From Massospora cicadina (taxonomy: Eukaryota; Entomophthoromycota; Entomophthoromycetes; Entomophthorales; Entomophthoraceae), in NCBI GenBank assembly GCA_022478985.1, contig JAKSZP010004223.1, positions 52,636 through 116,635 of the forward strand: 64,000 nt of DNA, in the 5' to 3' direction. A model generated the notes under the pieces. That model was not told the origin of the DNA, ran no database searches, and was given only the letters and a program-made list of their open reading frames with translations. Made by a program: the position numbers and the translations under genes. This document shows, piece by piece, positions 11,014 through 22,120 of the stretch (position 1 is the first letter of the stretch; each line of letters starts with the position of its first letter).

Positions 11014-13172
11014 ATGGGATCAGAGGGTTCAACTTTAAAGCGCAAGAGCCACAAGAAAAAAGTTGGATCCACCAAGCATCGGAAGGTTCACGCAAATGGG
11101 AAGCATTCAAACCGAGCTGGTCAGTTTAACGGAATCCTCTATTTTAATGTGGTAACTTAATTAAAACCTACCGTTTAGTTTCACCCGTCGAAGAGGTACT
11201 CCCCCTAGAGAGTTGGCGTCGGAAAGCTCTCACCTCATTTCTAAGGCGTCCAAAAGTTTAAATAATTTTGTTGGGCCTTTGAGTAAGGCATCCGATGCGG
11301 TCAGCGAAACTCCTCTATTTCTATATCCCCTGAAGTCAAAGAAAAAATTAATCGTGCAAAAGTTAAGGCAAGATCAGGTATGGTTCTTTATTACACCGAC
11401 ATCATAAGTTTATCTAAGGTCTCCTCTAGTTCAAAACTTTTTGAACTTCTGTTTGGCCTTAGATTTATATAAAATGTGGTTTGGAACAAAACAGATGCCC
11501 TATAGTGCTAATTTAATCAGTGACGGGATTTAAGAATTCATTTGGAGTTTGGGCCTATGCTGTCCCATGAATTTAAAATTTGTGTATTTTATATCTTTGC
11601 AGCCTTTTGGACCAAGTTGTTAAGCAACTGGATTCTATACGATAAACGCCACAATTTTTTGCCACGGGAAAGCACTTACAAAGAAAAAACAACTTTCATC
11701 TAGTACTAAAAAAAAGAAAAAACACCTTTAAGCCAAATTTAAATTTTAGTGGTTTTTAATTAAGAGAAGCTTGAAGCTCATTTCTTAAGCATCTTTACAG
11801 AAAGCATACTTACTATCACATTAGAAATCGGTTTATATGACTGGGGGAAGAATAGATATTGCACGATGGAATGGGGAACTAGGCCCGGCGTTGATACCTT
11901 ACCACGGATCAGTTACGGCTTGACTTCTAGGCAAGAGTTCATTGATAAATCCGAGCGGCCCAATCTACCAGTTATAATCTGCGGTTTGACTAAACTATGG
12001 CCCGCACACGTTCATTGGAACGCCGAGGTATTGTTTTTACTATGCGGCCTAAACCTTTAGAGCCTATTTCGGAACTACGGGAACCAGAAGTTTAAAGTTG
12101 GAGAGGATGATGGTGGCAATAACGTGTATCTCAAACTCAAGCACTTTCTCCCCTATTCGGAGCATGAGGCGCCTCACGATGATAGCCCGCTATATGTGTT
12201 TGATTCCGCTTTCAGTAAAAGCCTCTATTTCAAGCAGCCTAGGCCATCCAAACTAAGCAAACTTGATAAACCGATGGGGCTGGCTAAAGCCAGACTTCTG
12301 GATGATTTCTTTGTACCCAAATACTTTGATATTGACCTGTTTGAATTGACTGGATCAAGGCGTCCTCCACACCGTTGGTTAGTTATGGGTGGCGCTAGAA
12401 GCGGTACACAGTACGCTCACTCTATAACTATATTCTAACCTTCCAAAGTATCCATATAGATCCTTTGGGTAAGCGTTTGATTTCGTTGGTGAGGTTTTGA
12501 TCTGAACCAGGGACCAGTGCATGGAATGCGCTGATCAGAGGGCACAAGAGGTACCCTTCAATTATATTTGAGGTTAATTTTACAGGTGGGCCCTTTTCCC
12601 ACCAAACACACCCCGCAGCTTGATTGATCCCCCAAGAGAAAGCGGCGAGGCAGAAGGGATCACGTGGTTTGCAAAAGTGTTTCCCAGATTTCGTTTTCCA
12701 GCTACCATTTCAAGCAGGCTGACACCTGAACAGTTTGGGGATCCAATTTTAGACCCAACTTTAGGCCAATGCTTGGGTATGGTTGAGGCCTTACAGCGGC
12801 CAGGTGAAACTATATTTGTTCCTGGTGGATGGGCGCATGTGGTTATTAATTTAGGTTGGTTCTCCTTAGCTACGCATACTTAGTTTTGGTTTAGACTTCA
12901 CTATTGCCATCACTCAGAACTTTTGTTCGCCAACGAACTTGGAGTATGTATACCTCAAGGCTAGATTCTCACGCCCCAAATTTACCGCCAAGCTACTTTT
13001 AAAACTTGAATGGTTGGCCAGCTTATCCCCTAAGGATATCCAACCTCCCTACAATTACTATCCGCCCATATTTTATCGGAGGCTGGTTGAGGATATTCAT
13101 ACCCTCCAATATGTTCCAGCCCTATTTACTTCCTCTGAGGGTTCATCTTCCTCCTCTGATTCTGATTCTTAA
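11014..13172 (+). CDS. JMJD6: JMJD6-like JmjC-domain Fe(II)/2-oxoglutarate oxygenase (eight exons)
   Basis: Exons: 11014-11119, 11288-11377, 11825-12027, 12061-12410, 12449-12468, 12511-12550, 12586-12854, 12895-13172. All introns are GT-AG, the lengths sum to 1356 nt and the frame is kept (451 residues). A basic N-terminus is followed by the family signatures NQKFKVGEDD, DDSPLYVFDS, RRPPHRWLVMG, RSGT then HIHIDPLGTSAWNAL, GHKRW, GITWF, PGETIFVPGGWAHVVINLD and TIAITQNF. H252 and D254 (the HxD motif) and H354 are the expected iron ligands. The C-terminus is a short serine/aspartate tail, as in animal JMJD6. Family members are nuclear lysyl hydroxylases of splicing proteins; arginine demethylation is also reported. 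The exon 1/2 junction is the least certain part. Five introns are 33-42 nt; introns 1 and 2 are 168 and 447 nt. Confidence 0.92.
11680..11729 (+). mobile_element. Micro-retroposon R1 (16-nt insert) in JMJD6 intron 2
   Basis: The insert CATCTAGTACTAAAAA (11697-11712) sits between two 17-nt direct repeats, 11680-11696 and 11713-11729, which differ at one position (AAAGAAAAAACAACTTT versus ACCTTT at the end). It carries the same 3' end as the inserts at 32222, 33163 and 60014. Direct repeats plus a terminal A-tract are the hallmark of target-primed reverse transcription. The A-rich target makes this the weakest member taken alone. Confidence 0.65.
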
Positions 13173-13554
13173 CCCAACCTATTAAAATATTGTTTTAGTA
13201 GAGATGCTGTAACTGGAACCAATACTGTGCTACCCCTTGCTTAAACTATCTGTTTAATTCCATTTGTATCGCTTAAAATGGTTTACATTTAATTGCATAT
13301 GCTAGCAATTGCCCAACTCAAGTTTAGAATTATGCTTAGGGTTATAGGATTGGGATATAATATGTGAAGTGGTTGAGCTTAAAAATTGACAAATTTGGCC
13401 TGTGTGCTATACTAACATTACATTATTTGATTTTAGTTTACCTTCTCATTATTAAGCTAAATTGGTGTTTGATCCGCCAATTTAGGAAACTGGGCGCCAA
13501 TATTTCTAGGGCATGGTCAAATGACTATACCTTTATACTTTTTTAATTTTTTTC

Positions 13555-13690
13555 TACTCGCTGTGGTGTCTGTTTATGTGGTGGAATCTTGCTATTGATT
13601 TTCAACTACCTTCCAGACTAGCTAAGCTTTGAAATTTGGCGCAATCATGTATCTTTCATGACAATACAATAATCCATTAATAAAATTTAA
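13555..13690 (-). repeat. Inverted copy of the repeat family that lies upstream of JMJD6
   Basis: Read on the - strand, this contains the same core as 9851-10775: TGGATTATTGTATTGTCATG, then AAATTTCAAAGCTTAGCTAG and TCTGGAAGGTAGTTG, ending with CAGACACCACAGCGAGTAG. The JMJD6-like gene therefore lies between oppositely oriented copies of one repeat. Confidence 0.8.
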
Positions 13691-13762
13691 AATGTCTTAA
13701 AACGTTTTCTTTAATTATAAGCTTGTTTAAAAATTCAACTCACTTAAATGCCCACCTTTCAG

Positions 13763-13895
13763 TTTATCAAAATGTAATAGCATTTTTATAGTTTTAAATA
13801 TCACTTTCTCAAAATACAATGAGATTTTTTATAATTTTGAATATCAGTTTCTCAACATGTATTGATGATTTTAATAGTTTTAGATATCAGTTTTT
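13763..13895. repeat. Short degenerate tandem repeat, about 50 nt x 3
   Basis: Three imperfect units follow each other. Each has a TCTCAAAATRYAATG-like start, then a run of T/A containing ATAGTTTT or ATAATTTT and ending in AATATCA or GATATCA. The units start near 13763, 13811 and 13850. No function is visible. Confidence 0.5.
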
Positions 13896-14435
13896 TGTTA
13901 CTATATTTAATTAGCTATAGTTTAAACAAATATTTACTATACATCTTAGTTATCCACCTAAGGCTGTAATGAACAAATTACTTACTCACCAGGTTAGGCA
14001 GTAAACCTAATAATGTAACATTCTAAGCTAGTGTATAGTTTGGTGGGACTGGGATTCTCTCAAAATAAACTGGTTAGGAGTACTGGCAGCACACAAATAT
14101 TCTGGAACCTAAGTTCAACCAAATGATTAGGTTCCTGATCCAAAAGTACAATCTGCCCCAAATTTCTAGTTATTTTAAACCTGATAAATTATGATTGTTT
14201 AATATATTAGAAAGCCCAGAATAGATAAAACCTATTTATTTAGTAACCAGAATAAAACTATCTATATATAGCTTTATTTTTGAAGATGTTAAGAACAACT
14301 AATATAGGAAGTATATTGTGGTTAAAATAGTTAAAGGGGATTGGTGGGGTTGAAATACTTTAAAATTAAATGGTTTAATAACATTAGCCTATGGATCCGA
14401 TAAAGCTTATAATGACACCTTATTGCCATACATGC

Positions 14436-14808
14436 TGTTGTAAAACTGCAAGATTGCCAATCTAGTGGTGGTTGTTCTTTACCTTGACCTATCCCTTTAG
14501 CCATTTATTCTTTTTTTAGATGCTTTCCCGTTGAGACCCTAAAAACCCTTTTCCCTTGAATATTTTTGATTAATCAGATATAAAGCCTGCTCACAAATTA
14601 CAATGATATAATGAAAACACTTTGCATCTACTTTTCTTGTTTGTAATTCTTGGGATTAATCCCCACCTAGCCATATCCAATATTCTGGGTGAATGCACTG
14701 CTGCTCAAGCCTATCAATGATGATGCTGAAACCAGATAAAGTGAAAATCTGAGGTATTGCCCAAACCACCTGTTGTGATGAATTCAGGATTTCTGAGCTC
14801 TCATGACA
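14436..14808 (+). repeat. G2 5' LTR
   Basis: It starts TGTTGT and ends CATGACA. It matches 23341-23712 in order, for example ATCCCTTTAGCCATT, TTTTTGATT, AATGAAAA and CAAATCTGAGGT. A primer-binding candidate, TGGTGATCCTGACAGG, starts at 14812, three bases after the LTR end. Confidence 0.8.
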
Positions 14809-15325
14809 AAGTGGTGATCCTGACAGGGATGACACCCTGGAACCTGCACTATCTGACCGGGTAGCCTTGACCTTGGAAGAATATGCTGCCAAAGGACCAC
14901 ATCTTGAAGAAAATTATGTTGCTACCACAAAGCTCAAATAAGATTTTTGATGAGTTACTGAATGTAGAATCCTTAAAAACACCCAAAACTCAAGTCACTA
15001 CCCCAAAGCCACAAAAATAACTTTGATTTGATGATTGCAAATAAAACCCCACAAACCCAATTTCAACCTATTAATAAATAAGTTTCAGATTGTCTCCCTT
15101 GCCCAATCAACCCATGATCATCCACCTTCCCAATTCAACTCTTACCTACGCATCAAAATTTTTCAACATATCCAATTTCTGGATATCTCCAGGAGCAAGA
15201 AAATAATAATTGCTTCAAATGATCCAGAATTGTGAAGACAATATCAAGCAGAATGAAGCAAACATTTCTTTATCAAATTTGGGGCAGCATTACATTGACG
15301 TTGAGGACACTAAACCAATCACCCA

Positions 15326-15912
15326 ATGGCCCTATTGACTACCTCAAGCTTTGAACACTTTGTTGAGACTAAAAAAGGGACTCACCAGTGGGCTTATTTG
15401 ATCATTCAGTCACAATGGGCGTTTCTAATGGTTATGGTGCCCAAGAAAAACTGGAAGCTCCAGATATGTGTTGACTATATCCTGTTGAACAAGATTATGA
15501 ATAAGATATTTATCCCCTGCCTCTAATTATTAACATTTTCAGTACCATGAGGAGCCCAAATATTTACCAATATCAACCTCTTCCCTGGATACTACCAGTT
15601 AAGCATGACCAAATAATGATTGAGAAAATAATGTTCATCTCAAATATGGTCAGTTTGAGTACACCCAAATTCTCTTTAGACTTATTGGAGCCCCACAAAC
15701 CTTTTAAAAATCATGGATGGCCTATTCTATAATCTTCTTAACTAATGTGTAACTGTTTATCTTGATGACATTACAGTTTATTCCTACAACTTTAAGAAAC
15801 ATCTTCAAGACCCAAAGATGTTTTTTAAATGAAACAAAAAGGCCAACCTCAGCATTGATGGATATAAACTGTTCATACACACCAGAGAGCTCAAAATGTT
15901 AGATCACATACT
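15326..15912 (+). pseudogene. G2 reverse transcriptase, N-terminal part (decayed)
   Basis: Recognisable RT pieces are MVMVPKKNWKLQICVDYILL (the PVLFVPKKDG...R.CVDYR block of gypsy RTs) near 15435-15490, followed by weaker remains through stops. The segment ends inside the block before FLGH/TP.G at the G1 insertion point. It cannot be functional. Confidence 0.7.
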
Positions 15913-16584
15913 TTTAATAAACAGGTTTGTGCCAATATGTGACAAACGAGTTGGGCAGCACCAGCCATGTCACTGACCACATGACTGATAATCCTGTGGA
16001 GAACCACCCTCCAACCCGCATGCCATTTCAGAATTCTTGACATACCTGTGGACTAAAGTTCCGTTGATGCTGCAAGCAAGCAGTAAGGCCTGGCCCCAAG
16101 ATAGTACCACAAATGAGGCCAATGCCTGGCCTAGCTCACTTGTTGAGTTCATCATTCTGATTGTTCTAACCAAAATTTCAATTTAAAATAAAACTAAATT
16201 TAAAACAATCAATCTGAAATTTTATTATACTTTTCCTTTTGAAAAAATGAAATTATATTTACAGTTGCTGTTCCCTCATTTTTAAAGCATTTTGATAGTT
16301 TAAATTATTAAAATCCTAGATTAGGCTTTCAAGTGACATCCAAATTATTGCTTGCAAAAGTCTCATATCCCATAATAAAAATTTGGAGGTTTCAAGACAC
16401 CAGTCATTCAATACTCTGGATCAATCCTCAATCTAAAATCCCTGAATTCTTATCTACAATTTCCATCTCTAGTGGTTTTTCTGATTGGTCCAACTTTCCA
16501 AATCTGACCTTTGAATCTGTGTGCAAATTTAAACCAATATTCACAAGGTCAATGAGCGAATCAGGCTGGCCCCAATCCAACACA
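15913..16584 (-). repeat. G1 3' LTR
   Basis: This 672-nt copy matches 20803-21473 along its length, for example GAGTTGGGCAGCACCAGCCA and TCTAGTGGTTTTTCTGATTG. The last ~52 codons of the G1 polyprotein frame lie inside it. Its low-coordinate terminus has drifted (TTTAATAAACAGG against TGTAATGCACAGG in the other copy). Confidence 0.9.
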
Positions 16585-17002
16585 TCACCCTCTTGTAAAT
16601 CCAGAAACTTTCTGATCTTCTCAGGGCAGCGTGCACACTCCTCTGGTGTTTGCCAGGTCACCTCCTTCACTGGATATCCTTTCCATTTTACCAGAAATTT
16701 CTGGTGACCCCTGACCCAACGCTCCCTCGGAATTTGCTTGTTCACATATTCCTGGTTGTCCTCTTCCCATGGGTTCAGTGGCCCAGGCACTCTGGTCCCT
16801 GCCCCCAGAATCCTCAAAGTTGTGAACCATGGATAACTGAATGAGCCCTCAATCCTTCCAGGAGGTCCAATTCAAATGCCACCTTGTTAACAACCCAAAT
16901 CACCCTATAGGGGCCTAATAACTTCAGTCCAAGTTTCTGGCTCTTTACTGGTACTGCATAATTCTTTGTTGCCACCAATACCAAATCCCCTGGAGCAAAC
17001 AA
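16428..17002 (-). pseudogene. G1 integrase C-terminus and chromodomain
   Basis: The upstream part has the integrase C-terminal fold signature (PGDLVLVATKNY ... KLGLKLLGPYRVI) at 17002-16870. A frame change near 16815 leads into a chromodomain: KFLVKWKGYPVKEVTW, then EKIRKFL. Chromodomains on chromoviral integrases steer insertion to marked histones. The frame runs through the polypurine tract and ends at 16428 inside the 3' LTR. Confidence 0.85.
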
Positions 17003-17020
17003 TGGGTCTGGCGCTCTTTG

Positions 17021-17942
17021 TCAATCTGCATACCATTTTTGCCATACTGTGGTGCGCTCCTGGTTGTTTTGCAATTTTCTTCCAATTTTGGTCATTCTTT
17101 GGGATAATTCGTTTACCCCCTGGCATACTCCACCGTTTGATCCCCCATCCAACGCTGGATTGGATCCATGATTAGCAAAAAATGGTGACATTCCTGTCAA
17201 CAATTGGTGGTGGTCATTGTAAGCAAACTGAGCAAGTCTAATCCAGGTAATCCAAACATCCTGCCAATCTGAGATATAGCATTGGAGGTATTGCTCCAAT
17301 ATCTTGTTTATCCTCTCTGTTTGCCCATAGGACTGGGGATGGTATGTCAAAGCCCTACATGGGCGAATCTTAAAATTAAAAGCAGACTTGACCAGAATTT
17401 TGATATAAATTAAGTTTGCAATCCAAAATGATCTCTGCCATTAGGCCATAAAAGGCAAATATCTCATAGATAAAAACCCTTTCAGTTATCCTAACTGAGA
17501 ATTTTGAGGTACATGGGAAAAACTCAGCATATTTTGTTAACTTATCAACAACAACTATTATTGCATCCTTCCCCTGGATCTTAGGTAACCCCATAATGAA
17601 ATCCATGCTAACTGAACCCCACGGCTGACTTGGAATTTGGAGTGGGACTAATTTACCTGTGGGCTGCTTTTGTGAGGGCTTCAAACATGCGCAAATCAAG
17701 CACTCTTACCACATATTTTTAATATCCTTTTGCAGTCTGGCCCATGAATACTTCCATCGCGTCAAGTCAATCATCTTCACAACCCCTGGATGTCCCACCA
17801 GCAGGTGGTCATGCGATGCCTGCAGCACTTCCCACTGCTGTGATGGGTTCAGAACCCATATCCACAAGTCATGATATATAATCCCATTTTTCTTTTCATA
17901 TGTATGATGATGGCTGTGCCATTGGCCCTCCGCCATTTCCAC
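17021..17942 (-). pseudogene. G1 integrase: zinc-binding and catalytic core (broken)
   Basis: The N-terminal part (17942-17706) contains the HH region (HDHLLVGHPG). The core follows at 17699-17376 (PWGSVSMDFIMGLP, first catalytic D) and 17350-17021 (YHPQSYGQTERIN with the catalytic E, then LAQFAYNDHHQ). The middle D block around 17390-17440 is decayed, reading LDCKLN where relatives have SDRGP. Frame breaks lie near 17700 and 17360. Confidence 0.85.
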
Positions 17943-18255
17943 CTATTAATTACTGTCCAAATAGTGTCCTCCTTTGCTTTCTTTGGATCTCCCCTTCCAG
18001 TTCATCCTCTTCACTCACAATCATGGCAAAATTGATCTTCCTGTAACATGGTTGCTGTGTTATACTTCTCTAACTCAGCCTTCTTTTAGGCTAGCCCTGC
18101 ATCCCAGCTCAACTAATCTGCAATGGTGTTAACAGCTTCTGGATGGTATTTCACTCAGAAATCATACTGAGCCAGCTCCACGTGCCAACAGGCTTGGCGC
18201 TGATTCATTTTGCTGGGCTTGCAGTAATATTCCAGTGCACAATGGTCTATACATG

Positions 18256-18642
18256 CTACAAAAGGATGATGGGTGTACAACAAGTGGTGCTGCCACTTCT
18301 GCAGCGCTGCAATGACCGCCAGTAGCTCTTGTCATATATTGGGTAATTTGTTTCCTCAGGAATCATTTTCCGGCTGAAATAACACACTGGTTGCTCCAAT
18401 ATGTCCTTCCCCTTCTGTAAGAGGACTGCTCCCACAGCAAAGTTTGAGGCGTCTGTCTCAACCATGAAAGGTTTTCCTGGATCTGGATGGGCAAGGACCA
18501 GCACCAAAATGAGCTTCTCTTTCAGAAGGTTGTATGTCCGCTTTTCTTCCCCCCATATGAACAGTACAATCTGCATTAGTCGTGTAAGTGGCAAGGTTAA
18601 CTTCATTAGATTTTTGATGAACCGCCTGAGGAACTTTACCAT
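18256..18642 (-). pseudogene. G1 RNase H region
   Basis: It shows FLRRFIKNL, then LAHPDPGKPFMVETDASNF (first RNase H catalytic D), AVGAVLLQ and YFSRKMIPEETNYPIYDK, the usual end of RT plus RNase H in gypsy elements. The frame fails after about 18320. It degrades the RNA strand of the hybrid in an active element. Confidence 0.85.
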
Positions 18643-18704
18643 TCCCAGAAAACTTATTTTCCTGTCTGATCAATTGGAGCCTTCCATGCATGCACCGCCT
18701 GGAT

Positions 18705-19510
18705 CTAATCTGGGCATACCTCCAGGCCTTTTCCAAATATCACATCCCCTAGGAACTTGACTGACTCCTGGTTAAACTCACATTTTGAAGGCTTCAGCTG
18801 TAATCCTGCCCCAGCCAATGCCTTCAGGACCTCCCACACATCCCATACATGAGCCTCCTTGGAACGTGAAAACACCAGGATGTCATCCATATTAGAGATA
18901 CAACATCAGCCAATTAACTAACAGAGTATTCATCTAATCATTCATTGAAATACCGCTGGGGCATTGCGCAGCCCAAATGGCATAACTTGATATTGGAACA
19001 TTTCAAGGTGGCACTTGAATGCCGTGTATCTTTGGTGCTCCAGCCTCACAGGTACCTGGTTGAATGCGTCTGCTAAATCAAGCTTGGTGAAAATGTTACA
19101 TCCCATGACAATTAACAAGAATTCTTCCATTAGTGGCATTGAGTAAGGATTCGGCTCCATGACTGCATTTAACCTTTGGTAGTCCATGCATGGCCATAAC
19201 TCTCCACTTGCCTTGGGCACTAGCAACACCAGAGATACCACATCTGATTTTGATGGATCAATAAAACCTTCGCTCAACATTGAATTTATGTGGTCTCCAA
19301 CGTAGCTTTGGCTCTTTCATTCAACGGATAAACTGGGTATCCACGGGGAAGTTCTGAACCTTCCTTAAACTGGAAAGAGAATGCAAATAGCTCTGTGTGG
19401 GAAAATGGCGAATCCCTTTTTGGACCAAAGACACCCACAAAATCTTGGTATTCTGCGGGTAAGACCTCTTCCTGCATGGCCCTCAGGGTTTGAGTCATAT
19501 CTGAATTCAT
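18705..19510 (-). pseudogene. G1 reverse transcriptase (broken)
   Basis: The linker PAEYQDFVGVF ... GYPVYPLNERAKATLE (19510-19286) precedes RT blocks LVPKASGELWPCMDYQRLN, FTKLDLADAFNQVP, YTAFKCHL and MPFGLRNAPAVFQ (19280-18942). A ~50-nt disrupted stretch follows, then MDDILVFSRSKEAH with the catalytic DD near 18885. A frameshift separates the palm motif from the preceding block. Confidence 0.88.
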
Positions 19511-19564
19511 GTTTCACACTAACATCCTCCACCTCATTGGTGGACCCCTCCTTGGGTATAAGAG

Positions 19565-19860
19565 TTAAGGTACTGGAAGGCATATCGATCTGGGGTCTAA
19601 CTGATGCCACCACCACATCACAAACACTACTGGGTGGGTCAGGTTCTCAATTGCACAAAACTGCGTCCAGAATTTGAATGGGGCCTGCTGTACCTTCACT
19701 GAGGGGCATACGCGCCATGATGGCGCCCTCTGTGAGGCATTGGCAAATACCACCGCCAGTCCTTCCTGCACCTGCAGCTTCAAAAGATCTGACAATGCCA
19801 GTTCAAAATAATTCTATTCTGCCCCAGTATCTATCAGGGCCATTGCCCTTTCCATTTCCA
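19565..19860 (-). pseudogene. G1 aspartic protease (in-frame stop)
   Basis: The catalytic motif ALIDTGAE is encoded at about 19820-19840 and is followed two codons later by TAG (19813-19815). LALSDLLKLQVQEG and a hydrophobic flap-like stretch come after. The G6 protease (LVDTGAEENYLDYGLAKKM) has the same spacing, which supports the assignment. It would process the polyprotein. Confidence 0.75.
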
Positions 19861-19916
19861 CATCTATATGCAACTCTATGGGGATAAACAGTCAGGAATA
19901 AAGCAAAGAAGGCAAT

Positions 19917-20629
19917 TTATTTTTGAATGAGTCTTTCACTTGAAAATTGGATGATGGAGGATTTTGACATATTCCCTTGTCGCCCTCCCCCTTGAACATT
20001 TCCCACATTTTTTTGGGATGAGTGCCACCGCCCTTGACTGGAACGGCCACTTACTGGGGATTGTCTCTTCCCTGGTAACATTAATTCCTCCCGCCAATCC
20101 TGTGCCAGTGCTAAATGTTTTTTGACTTGATCTGCTAAGGCCACTTTCTCCCCCAGCGTAGCTTAGACCTTTGCAGCCACCAAGGTTGCCAGAAAATTTT
20201 CCTGCAACCCCTGGCGGAACATTTGTGAGGACTGGTAATCAATAACCTGAGCTGCCTTTGCCAGTGGATGGAATACCCGCGCATACTCCTCTGCAGAGCT
20301 ATAACCCTGACTGACTGTTAATAGTGCCAACCAGGCCTCATCTTTTGCTTCATCAGAAATGCCACCTGGTCAATTAACTCCATATACTCCTCCATAGAAT
20401 TTGGCAAACTATCCTGTTCCTTGATGATTCCTGGAACCTTCCCACTAATTCTGGGGGTAATGCATCCACCACTTGGGCTAGTTGGAGCCCTAGAGGGGAT
20501 ACCCCCTGTCGCCTGTGCTAACCATGCCTGGAAGCGGATCTGCGCCATTACTTGGTGAAGTTTATCCAACGCCTTTATGGATAACGCCACTTGAATGGTG
20601 GGTGATTTAGGTTTCGCCTGGATGACCAT
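19917..20629 (-). pseudogene. G1 gag region (broken)
   Basis: The N-terminal segment (20629-20318) has the IRFQAWLAQATGG motif, which resembles VKLQAWLTTASGG in G6 gag. A second segment at 20144-19917 is basic. No CCHC knuckle is visible. Frame changes separate the parts. Confidence 0.6.
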
Positions 20630-20802
20630 GGTTTGCTAAGTTGTTGCCCCCTTAATTGTCCCACTTCACATAACAAAAATGCAACAAAAATCCCACCATA
20701 ACCACGGTCAAGAGATGTTAGTTCCATTTCTCTCCATTGGTAACCACCACTTCTTCCTGGGGCCCCAACAAGATGGAGAGAAAGGTATTTGAGTTTTGTT
20801 TA

Positions 20803-21473
20803 TGTAATGCACAGGTTTGTGCCAATAATTGACAAATGAGTTGGGCAGCACCAGCCATGTCGTCACCCACATGACTGATAATTCTTCAGAGAACCACCCT
20901 CTAAATCATGCGCCATTCCCAGAATTTATGATGTATTTGCAGACTAAGGTTCCGGCAATGCTGCAAGCAGGAAATAAGGCCTAGCCCCAAGATAGTGCCG
21001 CAAATGAGGCCAATGCCTGGCCTAGCTCACTTGTTGAGCTCATTATTCTGGTAAATTTGACTGAAATTCCCTTTAAAAGTGAAACTAAATTTAAAACAAG
21101 CAATTTGAAATTTTATTGTAGCTTTCCTATTGAGATGATGAAACTGTATTTACAGTTTCCATTTCCTCATTTTTAAAGCATTTTTTCTAGTTTAAATCAT
21201 TAAAACCCTAGATTAGTATTTTTAGTGATATAAATTGTTGCTTATGAAAGTCTTGTATCCCACATAACAAAAAGTCAGAGGATTCAAGACACTGGTTGTT
21301 CAATATGCCAGATCAATCCTCATTCTCAAATCCCAGTTCCTTACTTGATTTCCATCTCTAGTGGTTTTTCTGATTGGTCCAACTTTTCAAATCTGACCTC
21401 CAAATTCGTGCATAAATTCAAACAAATATTTATGAGGTTGATGTGTGGATCAGGCTGGCCAAGATCCATCACA
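20803..21473 (-). repeat. G1 5' LTR
   Basis: This 671-nt LTR runs TG...CA on the + strand (TGTAATGC to CATCACA). The bases just inside it, read on the - strand, are TAAACAAAACTCA. This is not a TGG-type tRNA primer site and resembles the same position in G6 (TTAGATAAAACTCA). Confidence 0.9.
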
Positions 21474-21478
21474 ATACT

Positions 21479-22120
21479 TACTCCTAAAGGAAAATCAAGT
21501 GACACTGAGAAAATTAGAACTATTGTCTCCTGACCCTATAGCCAAAATACCAGCAAAATACTCAGCTTCCTACAAACTTTCAGTTACTACTACTCCTTCA
21601 TTCCAAATTAAAGTCAGATCTCTGCATCATTGTGATTTATTCATAAGAAAGGAGCCACATGGAAACTTGATTGCACTGAACAGCTCAGTTTTGACAAAGT
21701 GAATAAAGCAAAGACCTGAGCTCTCATATTAAATTTTCTCAAATTTTGAAGATGCATTTCAAGTATACACTGACATGAGAAATTTTTGCCCTTGGAGCCA
21801 TATTGACTAATTCTTATATGAAAAATATCTGCTTATCAGATATATTTTTTAAGAAATTAAGTCCCATCAAAATCAATTATTCTACATTTGAAATGCTTAA
21901 TTGCCATTGTTTATGCTCACCAAAAATTCTGATATCATTTGCTGGATTCAGGTGTCACTACTTACGCTAAGTATCTAACTTATTCTTTTTATTCAACAAC
22001 CCAATCCCTAGCAGCCACTGAATATGATGGAGATACAAACTAACGGAATTCATTGTAAAATTTGTACACCTCTCTGGGAAGCTGAACACCATGGCCAATG
22101 GTCTCTCTCATATCCTTCCT
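21479..22120 (+). pseudogene. G2 end of RT and RNase H (decayed)
   Basis: Reading resumes with TPKGKSSDTEKIRTI, the block after FLGH in gypsy RTs. SFIPN-like remains follow, then an RNase H remnant ending EFIVKFVHLSGKLNTMANGL at 22048-22107. That matches the usual RPGKLN.MADGLSR end of RNase H. Many stops are present. Confidence 0.7.

Larger units (their letters stand above)
13173..14435. other. JMJD6 3' flank and AT-rich spacer
   Basis: No further gene is seen before the G2 LTR. ATTAAAATATTG just after the stop at 13172 could serve in mRNA 3' end formation, which is an inference. The inverted repeat copy (13555-13690) and a degenerate ~50-nt tandem repeat (13763-13895) are listed separately. 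Confidence 0.5.
15913..21473 (-). mobile_element. G1: Ty3/gypsy chromovirus, inserted in G2, with 5-bp duplication ATACT
   Basis: LTRs are at 20803-21473 (5' in element orientation) and 15913-16584 (3'). The five bases ATACT occur immediately outside both ends (15908-15912 and 21474-21478). The - strand carries, in order, gag, aspartic protease, RT, RNase H, integrase and a chromodomain. All frames carry frameshifts or stops. A purine-rich tract on the - strand (AAGAGGGTGA) abuts the 3' LTR at 16585. G1 lies in the RT gene of G2. Confidence 0.92.
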
